Assembly (NCBI GenBank): GCA_964531645.1
Contig: CAZHEF010000009.1
Location: 1-64,000 of the forward strand
DNA length: 64,000 nucleotides
Direction: 5' to 3'
DNA from: JBBIMS01 sp964531645
GTDB lineage: Bacteria > Acidobacteriota > Aminicenantia > JBFLYD01 > JBBIMS01
Part shown: positions 24,524 through 33,042 of the stretch, one piece after another
Layout of the letters: every line of letters starts with the position of its first letter
Position numbering within the stretch: the stretch's first letter is position 1
Made by a program: the position numbers and the translations under genes
Notes under the pieces: model-generated
Told to the model about the DNA's origin: nothing
The model's database searches: none
The model's input: the letters and a program-made list of their open reading frames with translations, nothing else

Positions 24524-25942
24524 ATGGAGATTAAAAAGTTAAATGAAAGAATGGTAGGATGGACGGATATCCCCTTAGACATTGATACTCCAGTTTCTGC
24601 CTTTATGAAGTTGAGAAAAAACAATGCAACTTTTCTTCTGGAGAGTGTTGAAAAAGGTGAAAGGGTTGGGAGATACTCATTTATAGGGCTTGAACCTGAA
24701 GAAAAAATAACCATTTGCGGGAATTCTCTTCGTAAAAATGACATCCGAATGCTGTTTGAGAAAGGGAATGCAAAATTTATTTTTGATGAAATTTTCTGCG
24801 AAAGATATGTAGAGCCTTCGGTCCCGCTTATATTTAATGGAGGTTGGGTTGGATACATTGGATACGAATTTGTCAAATTTCTCGAAGATATAGATTTAAG
24901 GAAAAAATCAAAATTTCCAGAAATTTTCCTTTTTAAGACACAAAATTTAATTGTATTTGACCATGTTAAAAATACTGGAAAGATTATCGTAGGAGGGAAA
25001 AATTTAAAAGAGGAGGAAATTGAAAGGAGAATCCAATCAACAAAAAATGCCCTTTACTCTGAATTGCCAAAAAGAAAAAGGGAAAGAAATGTAAATCATG
25101 ATAGAGCTTTAGCTCAAAATCTGCCAAAAGAAGAGTTCCTGAAAAAAGTAGAAATGACAAAAGATTTTATAAAAAATGGAGATATATTTCAGGCAGTTTT
25201 ATCCATAAGATTTCAAGGAAAAACTTCCGCTCACCCTTTTGAAATTTACAGAGCCCTGAGAATTTTAAATCCTTCTCCCTATATGTTCTATCTTGATTTG
25301 GGTGAATTTCAAATTATAGGCTCATCACCTGAATCCCATGTAAAAGTTGAAGAAGGAGTTGTATCCATAAGACCAATTGCTGGAACAAGGAGAAGGGGAA
25401 GAAATAGGGAAGAAGATATTGAAATGGAAAAAGAATTGATAAGTAACGAAAAAGAAAGGGCAGAACATGTCATGTTAATCGACCTGGCAAGGAACGACTT
25501 AGGGAAAATTTGTGTTCCAGGAACAGTTACCATTTCAGAGAGAATGGCCATTGAAAGATATTCTCATGTTATGCACATTGTCTCCCAGGTTGAGGGGAAA
25601 CTTAATCCTGGAAAAACTTTTTATGATGTTCTTCAAGCAACCTTCCCTGCGGGAACAGTCACAGGTGCTCCCAAACTAAGGGCAATGGAAATAATTGATG
25701 AAATGGAACCTGTCGAAAGAGGACCTTATGGAGGCATTGTTGGATATGTTGGATTTAATGGAAATTTAGATTTCTGTATCGGAATAAGAATGATTATTTA
25801 CAGAAAAGGAAAATTTTACCTTCAGGCAGGTGCAGGAATTGTGAATGGCTCTATCCCTGAGAACGAATACAAAGAAATCATAAATAAAATGAAAGGAATG
25901 CATGAAGCAATTAAAATGGCTGAGGAAGGGAGGTTTTTATGA
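24524..25942 (+). CDS. trpE: Anthranilate synthase component I
   Basis: TrpE converts chorismate to anthranilate using ammonia delivered by TrpG, the first step to tryptophan. At 472 residues it has normal length. The N-terminal domain carries LLES (38-41) followed by ten residues and Ser52, the allosteric tryptophan-binding motif, so feedback inhibition by Trp is expected. The C-terminal chorismate-binding domain shows GSSPESHVKVEEGVVSIRPIAGTRRRG, LIDLARNDLGK, VEGKL and ATFPAGTVTGAPKLRAMEII. GGAGGA (24515-24520) lies 3 nt before the ATG, directly downstream of the attenuator terminator. The stop overlaps trpG by 4 nt. It is the first gene of the ~13.7-kb aromatic operon. Confidence 0.97.
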   Translation: MEIKKLNERMVGWTDIPLDIDTPVSAFMKLRKNNATFLLESVEKGERVGRYSFIGLEPEEKITICGNSLRKNDIRMLFEKGNAKFIFDEIFCERYVEPSVPLIFNGGWVGYIGYEFVKFLEDIDLRKKSKFPEIFLFKTQNLIVFDHVKNTGKIIVGGKNLKEEEIERRIQSTKNALYSELPKRKRERNVNHDRALAQNLPKEEFLKKVEMTKDFIKNGDIFQAVLSIRFQGKTSAHPFEIYRALRILNPSPYMFYLDLGEFQIIGSSPESHVKVEEGVVSIRPIAGTRRRGRNREEDIEMEKELISNEKERAEHVMLIDLARNDLGKICVPGTVTISERMAIERYSHVMHIVSQVEGKLNPGKTFYDVLQATFPAGTVTGAPKLRAMEIIDEMEPVERGPYGGIVGYVGFNGNLDFCIGIRMIIYRKGKFYLQAGAGIVNGSIPENEYKEIINKMKGMHEAIKMAEEGRFL

Positions 25943-26514
25943 TTTTAATAATCGATAATTTTGACTCCTTTGTTTACAACCTTTTTCAGGAGTTCAAAGT
26001 TTATTGCGAAGATGTAATTGTGAAAAGGAGGAATTCCATTTCTCTTCAGAGTGTAATTGAAATGTCACCTGAAATGATTGTTATATCTCCTGGTCCTGGT
26101 AGACCTGAAGATGCAGATTTATGCAACCAAATAATTAAACATTTTACAGGTAAAGTCCCAATTCTTGGTGTCTGTCTTGGTCATCAATGTATTACTTATT
26201 CCTTCGGCGGAAAGGTTATAATGGCAAATAAAATTATGCACGGAATCACTTCTGAGATTTACCATGATGGAAAAACAATTTTTTATGACCTTTCAAATCC
26301 CTTTGAAGCTACAAGGTATCACTCTCTTATTGTTTCAGATGATAATCTTACTCAAGAACTTGAAGTATCAGCTTACACAGCAGATGGGGAGATAATGGGC
26401 ATAAGAGTTAAAGAGACCCTGACAGAAGGGGTTCAGTTCCATCCGGAGTCTTTTCTAACCATTGAAGGGAAAAAATTAATAAAAAATTTTATTGAATTAG
26501 GAGGGAAAATATGA
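25939..26514 (+). CDS. trpG: Anthranilate synthase component II (glutamine amidotransferase)
   Basis: TrpG is the class I glutamine amidotransferase that feeds ammonia to TrpE. Its 191 residues contain LIIDNFDSFVYNL, the oxyanion segment ISPGPGRPEDA, the nucleophile elbow GVCLGHQ (Cys79), and the HPES segment completing the Cys-His-Glu triad. It is unfused and of normal size. It overlaps trpE and trpD by 4 nt on each side. No pabA or pabB gene is in the window, so in this organism the subunit might also serve folate synthesis, as in Bacillus (inference). Confidence 0.95.
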   Translation: MILIIDNFDSFVYNLFQEFKVYCEDVIVKRRNSISLQSVIEMSPEMIVISPGPGRPEDADLCNQIIKHFTGKVPILGVCLGHQCITYSFGGKVIMANKIMHGITSEIYHDGKTIFYDLSNPFEATRYHSLIVSDDNLTQELEVSAYTADGEIMGIRVKETLTEGVQFHPESFLTIEGKKLIKNFIELGGKI

Positions 26515-27521
26515 TTCAGGAAGCGATAACAAAATTGTGCGAAGGCGATGACCTGAGCATTGAAAAAACAGACTCAGTGCTTCAAGAGATAATCGAAGGG
26601 AAAGCCACTCCCGCACAGATTTCAGCTTTCCTAATTGCCCTTAAAATGAAAGGGGAGACCCCAGATGAAATATACGCCTTTGTAAAAAAATTAAGAGAAT
26701 GTTCCAAAAAAATTTCTGTGGACAAAGAAAATATTATAGACCTTTGCGGGACTGGTGGGGATGGAAAATCAACCTTTAACATTTCCACAATCTCAGCCTT
26801 TGTTGTTGCAGGAGCTGGAGTAGGAGTTGCAAAACATGGCAATCGAGCAATATCCAGTAGATGTGGAAGTGCTGACTTAATAGAGGGTCTTGGAATAAAA
26901 CTTCCAGAATCTCCTTTGAAAATAAAAAAAGCCATAGAAGAAGTTGGTATTGGATTTATTTTTGCACCTTTCTTTCATCCTTCCATGAAGAACATTCAGC
27001 CTGTGAGAAGAGAAATTGGTGTAAGAACAATTTTCAATGTCCTCGGACCATTAATTAATCCTGTGGAAATAAAAAGACAGTTGATAGGGTTCTTTAGTGA
27101 GAAAATAATGAAGAAAGTTTCTGCAATATTAAAAAATTTAGGAGGGGATAAATATCTTTTTGTCCATTCCAGAGACGGTCTTGACGAGATTTCAATATCT
27201 CAGCCTACCTTCTGCATTTTATATGAAAGGGAAGAAATAAAAGAAATGGAAATTTTTCCTGAAGATTTTGGAATCAAAATGAGAAAAGCAAAGATAGAAG
27301 TAAAATCTGTTGAAGAGAATCTTAAAATCCTTTATTCAGTCCTGAACGGAGAAGATTCTGTTTACAAGGATATTATAATTTTGAATGCAGGTTCAGCCCT
27401 TTTTGTCTCAGAAAAAGCTCCGAATTTAAAGGAAGGAGTAGAGATGGCAAAGTATTCCATTGAATCGGGAAAAGCAATGAAAAAGTTGAAAGATTTTATT
27501 AGATTTCACAGGGAGGGATAG
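26511..27521 (+). CDS. trpD: Anthranilate phosphoribosyltransferase
   Basis: TrpD joins anthranilate to PRPP. The sequence (336 residues) has the family's N-terminal helical domain (GKATPAQISAFLIALKMKGET) and the PRPP-binding loop DLCGTGGDGKSTFNISTISAFVVAGAGVGVAKHGNRAISSRCGSAD near residues 82-125. IRPVRREIGVRTIFNVLGPLINP is seen in nearly canonical form (QPVRREIGVRT). It overlaps trpG by 4 nt and abuts trpC with no gap. Nothing unusual is seen. It is the unfused form, unlike the trpGD fusion of enterobacteria. Confidence 0.96.
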   Translation: MIQEAITKLCEGDDLSIEKTDSVLQEIIEGKATPAQISAFLIALKMKGETPDEIYAFVKKLRECSKKISVDKENIIDLCGTGGDGKSTFNISTISAFVVAGAGVGVAKHGNRAISSRCGSADLIEGLGIKLPESPLKIKKAIEEVGIGFIFAPFFHPSMKNIQPVRREIGVRTIFNVLGPLINPVEIKRQLIGFFSEKIMKKVSAILKNLGGDKYLFVHSRDGLDEISISQPTFCILYEREEIKEMEIFPEDFGIKMRKAKIEVKSVEENLKILYSVLNGEDSVYKDIIILNAGSALFVSEKAPNLKEGVEMAKYSIESGKAMKKLKDFIRFHREG

Positions 27522-28277
27522 ATGAATTTCCTTGAGATTATAAAGAAAAATATAAGTAGAGAACCAATGGAAAAACTTAAGAGAAAAGAAAAACCTCTTC
27601 CTCTCTCAGATTATATCGTTAGAAGATCTGGAATTATAGGTGAATTTAAAAGAAAGACCCCAACAAAAGAATTCAGAGTAAAACTCCTTCCAGAAGAGAT
27701 AGCAGTAATATATGAAAAATATAGTTTTTCCGCAGTATCAGTTGTTGTGGAGAGAAAGTTCTTTCTGACAACCGATGATGATCTGAGAAGGATTAAAAAC
27801 ACTGTCTCAATTCCCGTGATTCAAAAAGGTTTTATAATGGAAGAATCTCAGATAATTAAAGCAAGAAATAATGGTGCAGATTCTGTTCTTCTAATTGTTC
27901 GCCTCCTTGATAGAAAAAAGCTTATTAATTTGATTGAGTTTTGCAACGAAATTCAATTGGAACCAATTGTCGAAATTTATTCTGAAGACGAAATTGAAAT
28001 TATAAAAGATTTGAGATTGAAAATTGTTGGAGTAAACAATAGAGACCTCGAGACATTAGAAGTTGACTTTATACGAGGCGAAAAGGTTCTTAGAAGAGTG
28101 ATTGAGAATAAATTAGGGGAAATTAGAATAATTGAGAGTGGGCTGAAGAAGCTGGAAGATATTTTTAGATTTAAAAAAATTGGAGCAGATGGATTTTTAA
28201 TAGGAGGTGCATTCCTTGAAAGTCCCAATATTGAAGAAACCGCTCAAATATTTTCAAAGGTGGTTGAGAAATGGTAA
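27522..28277 (+). CDS. trpC: Indole-3-glycerol phosphate synthase
   Basis: TrpC closes the indole ring to form indole-3-glycerol phosphate. Its 251 residues form a TIM barrel with a somewhat divergent sequence but intact active site. GIIGEFKRKTPTKEF supplies the catalytic Glu and Lys of strand 1, PVIQKGFIMEESQI the Lys of strand 3, EPIVEIYSEDE the Glu of strand 5, GVNNRDLETLEVD the Asn of strand 6, and IIESGLKKLED the Ser of strand 7. It is shorter at the N terminus than many homologues. It abuts trpD and overlaps trpF by 7 nt. The ATG is the first codon after the trpD stop, so translation probably depends on coupling. Confidence 0.93.
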   Translation: MNFLEIIKKNISREPMEKLKRKEKPLPLSDYIVRRSGIIGEFKRKTPTKEFRVKLLPEEIAVIYEKYSFSAVSVVVERKFFLTTDDDLRRIKNTVSIPVIQKGFIMEESQIIKARNNGADSVLLIVRLLDRKKLINLIEFCNEIQLEPIVEIYSEDEIEIIKDLRLKIVGVNNRDLETLEVDFIRGEKVLRRVIENKLGEIRIIESGLKKLEDIFRFKKIGADGFLIGGAFLESPNIEETAQIFSKVVEKW

Positions 28278-28870
28278 AGATAAAGGTTTGTGGGATTACA
28301 AACATAGAAGATGCAATTTTAGCCTTGGAGCTTGGAGTTGATGCCCTTGGGTTCATCTTCTCAGAAAGCCCAAGGAGAATATCAGTAGAAAAAGCAAGAG
28401 AGATAATAGAAGCTTTCCCCCCATTTATTATTAAAACTGGTGTATTTTTTAATGAACCTATTGAATTGGTCAGAGAGATTTGTCAATCTTTGTCCTTAGA
28501 CATTTTGCAGTTCCATGGAGATGAACCACCCGAGTATGTAAAAAGCTTCAAGGGAAAAGGGATAAAAGCATTTCGTGCTACGGGTTACTATGTTCTGGAT
28601 AAAATAAAGGAATACAAATCAAACTTTTTTATTCTTGACTCAGCTGAAAAAGGGAAGCCCTTTGACTGGAAAATAGCAATAAAAGCAAAAGGCTTAGGGA
28701 ATTTTCTCCTTGGCGGAGGTTTAACCCCTCAAAATGTAGAATCTGCTCTTCGCACAGTTTCTCCCTTTGGAGTCGATGTATGTTCTGGAGTGGAATTATA
28801 TCCTGGGAAGAAAGACCCTTTAAAATTGAAAGATTTCGTATCGAGGGTAAAGAGATGGGAAAATCGTTAG
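28271..28870 (+). CDS. trpF: Phosphoribosylanthranilate isomerase
   Basis: TrpF performs the Amadori rearrangement between TrpD and TrpC. It is a 199-residue TIM barrel beginning KIKVCGITNIEDAILALELGVDALGFIFSESPRRIS, with the catalytic Cys of CGIT. It continues with GVFFNEP, LQFHGDEPP, FILDS (the catalytic Asp) and FLLGGGLTPQNVESAL, and ends with VDVCSGVE, the phosphate site where most homologues have SSGVE. The unfused form is normal for this lineage. The ATG lies within the end of trpC and the stop within the start of trpB, continuing the pattern of overlapping junctions. Confidence 0.95.
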   Translation: MVKIKVCGITNIEDAILALELGVDALGFIFSESPRRISVEKAREIIEAFPPFIIKTGVFFNEPIELVREICQSLSLDILQFHGDEPPEYVKSFKGKGIKAFRATGYYVLDKIKEYKSNFFILDSAEKGKPFDWKIAIKAKGLGNFLLGGGLTPQNVESALRTVSPFGVDVCSGVELYPGKKDPLKLKDFVSRVKRWENR

Positions 28871-30033
28871 GAAAATTTGGTAATTTTGGTGGAAGATTCG
28901 TTCCTGAAACATTGATGGATCCTCTTATTGATCTTGAAAGAGAATTTTATAGAGTAAGAAAAGACCCTTCTTTTAAAGAGGAATTCAAATTTTATCTAAG
29001 AAATTATTGTGGGAGACCAACCCCCCTTTATTTTGCAAAGAATCTGAGCAAGCATTACGGAGTGAAAATCTATCTGAAAAGAGAGGATTTAAATCCCACT
29101 GGAGCTCATAAAATTACAAATTGTATCGGTCAGGCAATTATTGCAAAAAGAATGGGAAAGAAAAGATTGGTTGCTGAGACAGGCGCGGGACAGCATGGTC
29201 TGGCGGTAGCTACTGTTGCCTCCCTTTTTGGTTTTGAATGCACAATTTATATGGGTGAGGTCGATATGGAGAGACAATCTCCAAACCTATCAAAAATGAA
29301 ACTCCTCGGAGCAGAGGTTGTAAAGGTTAGTGCAGGCTCAAGAACTTTAAAAGATGCAACAAATGAAGCAATTAGGGATTGGGTTGCAAATGTTGAAACA
29401 ACCCATTACCTCCTCGGCTCAGCAGTGGGACCACACCCTTATCCATTAATGGTCAGGGAATTTCAATCTATTATTGGAAAGGAGGTCAAAAGGCAGATCA
29501 TTGAGTTTGAAAATAGATACCCTGACATTCTTGTTGCCTGCATCGGAGGAGGTTCTAATGCAATTGGACTATTTTATCCATTTGTAAAAAATAAGAATGT
29601 TAAACTTGTTGGCATTGAAGCAGAAGGGAAGGGGAAGGAGACCCCATTTCACTCTCTCCCCCTTTTGAAGGGAAACTTTGGAATTTTTCACGGCTCTCTT
29701 ACACTGGTTTTACAGGATGAAGATGGACAGATTTTGAATTCCCACTCAATATCTGCAGGTCTTGATTATCCTGGAGTTGGACCTGAAATTTCTTTCCTTT
29801 TTAAGAAAAGGAGGATTTTTGTGGATTCTGTTAAAGATGAGCTTGCGATAGAAGCATTTGAGGAGCTTGCAAGAATGGAAGGGATAATTCCTGCTCTTGA
29901 ATCATCTCATGCAATAGCATGGGTTAAAAATTACAAAAATTTTTCAGGAGAAGAGATTGTTGTTGTTAATCTCTCAGGAAGAGGAGACAAAGATATTCAT
30001 CCAATGGAGGAAAATAATGGGAAATCTTGCTAA
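28855..30033 (+). CDS. trpB: Tryptophan synthase beta chain
   Basis: TrpB is the PLP enzyme that condenses indole with serine. This is the TrpB1 type: GKFGNFGGRFVPETLMDPL at the N terminus, LKREDLNPTGAHKITN with the PLP Lys, GAGQHG, YMGEVDMERQSPNLSKMKLLGAEV, the glycine-rich CIGGGSNAIGLFYPF phosphate loop, and a closing NLSGRGDKD. Start ATG 28855 was chosen because it begins MGKSLGKFGNFGGRF as in homologues; the open frame extends 25 codons further into trpF without a matching start. It overlaps trpF by 16 nt and trpA by 17 nt. At 392 residues it is normal. Confidence 0.97.
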   Translation: MGKSLGKFGNFGGRFVPETLMDPLIDLEREFYRVRKDPSFKEEFKFYLRNYCGRPTPLYFAKNLSKHYGVKIYLKREDLNPTGAHKITNCIGQAIIAKRMGKKRLVAETGAGQHGLAVATVASLFGFECTIYMGEVDMERQSPNLSKMKLLGAEVVKVSAGSRTLKDATNEAIRDWVANVETTHYLLGSAVGPHPYPLMVREFQSIIGKEVKRQIIEFENRYPDILVACIGGGSNAIGLFYPFVKNKNVKLVGIEAEGKGKETPFHSLPLLKGNFGIFHGSLTLVLQDEDGQILNSHSISAGLDYPGVGPEISFLFKKRRIFVDSVKDELAIEAFEELARMEGIIPALESSHAIAWVKNYKNFSGEEIVVVNLSGRGDKDIHPMEENNGKSC

Positions 30034-30805
30034 TTTAACCAAAAATTTAAGAGAAAAGAACAGAAAAGCCTTTGTTCCTTTTTTCACTGCTTTTTATCCC
30101 TCTGAAGAGAAATTCAGCGAACTACTAATTCTTGCCCAATCTTGTGGAGCAGACATAGTAGAAATTGGAATGCCTTTCTCAGATCCGATTGCGGATGGGA
30201 AATACATTCAACACTCCTCCTACTGGGTTCTGGATAGACGATTTAAAATTACTCGATTTATATCATTCTTTAGAGAAATAAGAAGAGACATCAAAATTCC
30301 CATAGTGATTATGAGTTATCTCAACCCAATTTATAAATTTGGATTTGAAAAATTCTCCTCCTTCATGATGGAAAATGAAATTGATGGTATTCTTTTTCCT
30401 GATCTTCCAGTTGAAGAAATTAAAATCCTTGGCTCCTCCTTTAACTCTAAAAATATTTCAGTTGTTCTTATGGTTGCCCCTTCTACAAAAAAAGAGCGAA
30501 TGAAACTAATTGCAGAAAAATCTGAAGGTTTCATTTACTTTGTTTCTGTTTATGGAGTCACAGGTGTTCGAAGTAAAATAGATGAAAGAATTAAATCAAC
30601 AATCTCAACCTTAAAAAGTGTTACAAATAAACCTTTGTTTGCTGGATTTGGAATCTCTTCGCCAGAACAGGCATCAATTTTATCCAAGGATGTCGATGGG
30701 ATTATAGTTGGGAGTGCAATTATAAAAATGATGATGGGAAGGGAGGAAAGTTTCTTTTTGGACGAAATAAAAGATTTCTTAAAAACCATGAGAGGTGCAA
30801 TATGA
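30017..30805 (+). CDS. trpA: Tryptophan synthase alpha chain
   Basis: TrpA cleaves indole-3-glycerol phosphate to indole, which tunnels to TrpB. The 262-residue barrel has VPFFTAFYPSEEKF, VEIGMPFSDPIADGKYIQ with both catalytic acids (Glu in VEIG, Asp in IADG), IMSYLNPIYKFG, GILFPDLPVEE, VYGVTGVRS and the phosphate loop FAGFGISSPEQA. ATG 30017 with GGAGG at 30006-30010 is used; the frame is open 20 codons upstream. SVYGVTGVRS matches the active-site loop of homologues closely. It overlaps aroH by 4 nt. Confidence 0.96.
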   Translation: MGNLANLTKNLREKNRKAFVPFFTAFYPSEEKFSELLILAQSCGADIVEIGMPFSDPIADGKYIQHSSYWVLDRRFKITRFISFFREIRRDIKIPIVIMSYLNPIYKFGFEKFSSFMMENEIDGILFPDLPVEEIKILGSSFNSKNISVVLMVAPSTKKERMKLIAEKSEGFIYFVSVYGVTGVRSKIDERIKSTISTLKSVTNKPLFAGFGISSPEQASILSKDVDGIIVGSAIIKMMMGREESFFLDEIKDFLKTMRGAI

Positions 30806-31200
30806 AAATTAATGGAAAACTTTTAAAGGGTATAAGGGGAGCAATTCAGGTAAATAAAAATGAGAAAAAAGAGATTCTTCAAAAAACAATTGAACTTTTG
30901 GAAAAAATGATCCAAGAGAACAATGTAAGGGATGAGGACATTGTATCTGTCTTCTTCACTGTCACAAAGGACATAAACATGGAATTTCCTGCTTATGCTT
31001 TAAGGGAAATGGGTTTAAAGCATGTTCCTGCTTTATGTGCTAAAGAAATTGATGTTCCAAAGAGTATGAAAAGGGTTATAAGAATTTTGATACATGTTTA
31101 CACAAATTTAAGTCAGAAAGAGATAAAACATCAATATTTAGGAGACACAAAAATTTTAAGACCTGACCTTTCAAGAGGGAAAAATGATAATAGTAATTAA
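30802..31200 (+). CDS. aroH: Chorismate mutase, AroH type
   Basis: This monofunctional chorismate mutase has the Bacillus subtilis AroH fold (trimeric alpha-beta barrel), unrelated to the helical AroQ-type mutase in PheA. Recognisable stretches are GIRGAIQVNKNEKKEIL, SVFFTVTKDINMEFPAYALREMG, VPALCAKEIDVPKSMKRVIRILIH and YLGDTKILRPDLS, holding the arginine and glutamate residues that bind chorismate. 132 residues is slightly longer than typical. Placed before aroF and tyrA, it probably supplies prephenate to monofunctional TyrA, since PheA carries its own mutase. It overlaps trpA by 4 nt and aroF by 17 nt. Confidence 0.93.
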   Translation: MKINGKLLKGIRGAIQVNKNEKKEILQKTIELLEKMIQENNVRDEDIVSVFFTVTKDINMEFPAYALREMGLKHVPALCAKEIDVPKSMKRVIRILIHVYTNLSQKEIKHQYLGDTKILRPDLSRGKNDNSN

Positions 31201-32194
31201 ACCTGAAGCAACGGTAAAGGAAATCTCTGAAATCCTGAAAAAAGTAAAAGAGCTTGGTTTAAAACCTCACATCTCAAAGGGTAAAGAAAGAACAATAATT
31301 GGAGTTATTGGAAGGATTGATACACTTCCTGAATTCTTTGAGGGTCTCAAAGGTGTGGAGAAGGTTGTTAGAATATTGAGTCCATTCAAGCTTGCCAGCA
31401 GAGAGTTCAAGAATGAAGGAACAGTAATAAAAATCAATGGAGTTGAGATAGGAGGGAAGAAGATAGCTATAATGGCTGGACCATGTGCAGTAGAAAGCAG
31501 GGAACAGATATTTGAAATAGCTTATTTTCTTAAAGAGAATGGAGTAAAGATATTAAGGGGAGGGGCTTACAAGCCAAGAACTTCTCCTTACTCTTTCCAA
31601 GGTCTAAAAGAGAAGGGGCTCGAATATCTTAGTGAGGTTAAAAAAGAAACAGGGCTTGCAATTGTTACAGAGGTAATGAGCCCGGAGGATGTGGAAAAGA
31701 TTAGCATGGTTGCAGACATTCTCCAGATTGGAGCAAGGAATATGCAGAACTTTGCCCTTCTTGAAGCAGTTGGTAAAACAGACAAGCCAGTTCTTCTAAA
31801 AAGAGGTTTGATGGCAACACTGGAGGAGCTTTTGATGTCCGCAGAGTATATCCTTTCCAATGGAAACCCAAGGGTTATTCTGTGCGAGAGAGGAATTAGA
31901 ACCTTCGAGAAATATACAAGAAATACATTCGATATCTCAGCAATACCATTACTTAAAAGACTTTCCCATCTTCCTGTTATTGCTGATCCCAGCCATGGGA
32001 CTGGGGTCAGAGAGCTTGTTCCACCTGTAGGTAAATCCGCTATTGTATCTGGTGCGGACGGATTATTGATTGAAGTTCATAAAGATCCGTCAAAAGCCTT
32101 GAGCGATGGATTCCAGACTATCGATTTTTCAATGTTTTCCAAGCTCCTCTCCGAGCTAAAAGAGATCTGCTATGTCTGTGGGAGAGACTTATGA
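31184..32194 (+). CDS. aroF: 3-deoxy-7-phosphoheptulonate (DAHP) synthase with N-terminal regulatory domain
   Basis: The enzyme condenses phosphoenolpyruvate with erythrose 4-phosphate, the first step of the shikimate pathway. It is the type Ibeta form. Residues 1-~70 form a ferredoxin-like regulatory domain (MIIVIKPEATVKEISEI...). The rest is the catalytic barrel with IAIMAGPCAVESREQI, LRGGAYKPRTSPYSFQGL, QIGARNMQNFALLEAVG, KPVLLKRG, ILCERGIRTFE, VIADPSHGTG and the metal-binding HKDPSKALSDG. The same domain layout in Thermotoga maritima is inhibited by Tyr and Phe, so feedback control is likely here. It is the entry enzyme of the pathway, located mid-operon and therefore under the same attenuator. 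It overlaps tyrA by 4 nt. Confidence 0.95.
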   Translation: MIIVIKPEATVKEISEILKKVKELGLKPHISKGKERTIIGVIGRIDTLPEFFEGLKGVEKVVRILSPFKLASREFKNEGTVIKINGVEIGGKKIAIMAGPCAVESREQIFEIAYFLKENGVKILRGGAYKPRTSPYSFQGLKEKGLEYLSEVKKETGLAIVTEVMSPEDVEKISMVADILQIGARNMQNFALLEAVGKTDKPVLLKRGLMATLEELLMSAEYILSNGNPRVILCERGIRTFEKYTRNTFDISAIPLLKRLSHLPVIADPSHGTGVRELVPPVGKSAIVSGADGLLIEVHKDPSKALSDGFQTIDFSMFSKLLSELKEICYVCGRDL

Positions 32195-33042
32195 AAGGGA
32201 AATTTTTTATTGTTGGTCTTGGTCAGATTGGTTGTTCTCTATCCCTTGCCTTGAAAAGAAGGGGTATTGCCAATTTAGTTATTGGGAAGGACATTAAGAG
32301 AAAGAGTTTTTATAAGGGGATAATTGATGAGTATGTTGAAGAACTTGAAGAGGGGGTTGAAAGGGCTGATATCATAATTCTTTCCACCCCTGTTATACAA
32401 ATCATAAGATTAATAAGTAAAATAGCTCCATTACTGAGGGAAAATAAAATTCTCCTTGATACTGGAAGCACAAAAAAGGAAATTTTAAAAGAAATGCTGA
32501 AATATCCCGATAAAATACTCATCGGAGGACACCCCATGGCTGGGAATGTCAGGAAAGGAAAGGATGCCATTGACGAAAATTTTTTTGAAGGAAAGCCTTT
32601 TTTCCTTTGCTTTCCCAATGAAAATTCGAAAAGAGGAGAGAAAATTGCTAAAGATATTGTTAGAGGCATTGGAGCTATTCCATATAAAGTTGATCCCGAG
32701 ACCCACGACCTTTGCACTTCTATTGTAAGCCATCTACCTTATGTTTTATCGGTCGCTCTCTATTCAATATTTCAAGATTTTCATAGAAAAGAAATGGGAA
32801 TAGAAAATTTTATATCAACAGGGTTTATCAGCGCCACAAGACTTGCTCTGACAGAGCTAAAAATGGCGGAGGATATAATCCTTACAAACAAGTCAAATAT
32901 AATTGAGCAAATCGAAATTTTCATTAAGAAACTTGAAGAGTTGAAAAATAAAATTGAAAAAGATGAAGTTTCAAGATTTCTTCAAAGTGTAAAAAAGGAC
33001 ATTGAGAAGAGGAGGAAAATTTATGAGAATTTCAGGTTCTGA
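32191..33042 (+). CDS. tyrA: Prephenate dehydrogenase (monofunctional TyrA)
   Basis: TyrA oxidatively decarboxylates prephenate to 4-hydroxyphenylpyruvate, the tyrosine branch. Residues 1-~165 form a Rossmann domain with the nucleotide-binding loop VGLGQIGCSL (residues ~8-17), ADIIILSTPV, LLDTGSTKKEI and GGHPMAGN (the His motif conserved in TyrA). The rest is the helical dimerisation domain, with THDLCTSIVSHLPYVLSVAL. It lacks the chorismate mutase and ACT domains found in some versions; the neighbouring aroH supplies the mutase. The Lys-rich C terminus is poorly conserved. Overlaps: 4 nt with aroF, 20 nt with aroA. Confidence 0.95.
   Translation: MKGKFFIVGLGQIGCSLSLALKRRGIANLVIGKDIKRKSFYKGIIDEYVEELEEGVERADIIILSTPVIQIIRLISKIAPLLRENKILLDTGSTKKEILKEMLKYPDKILIGGHPMAGNVRKGKDAIDENFFEGKPFFLCFPNENSKRGEKIAKDIVRGIGAIPYKVDPETHDLCTSIVSHLPYVLSVALYSIFQDFHRKEMGIENFISTGFISATRLALTELKMAEDIILTNKSNIIEQIEIFIKKLEELKNKIEKDEVSRFLQSVKKDIEKRRKIYENFRF

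Noticed and set aside
33002..33022. Seven-codon N-terminal extension of aroA
   Set aside because: The AGGAGG at 33010-33015 lies inside it and fits ATG 33023; the family begins at the later Met.
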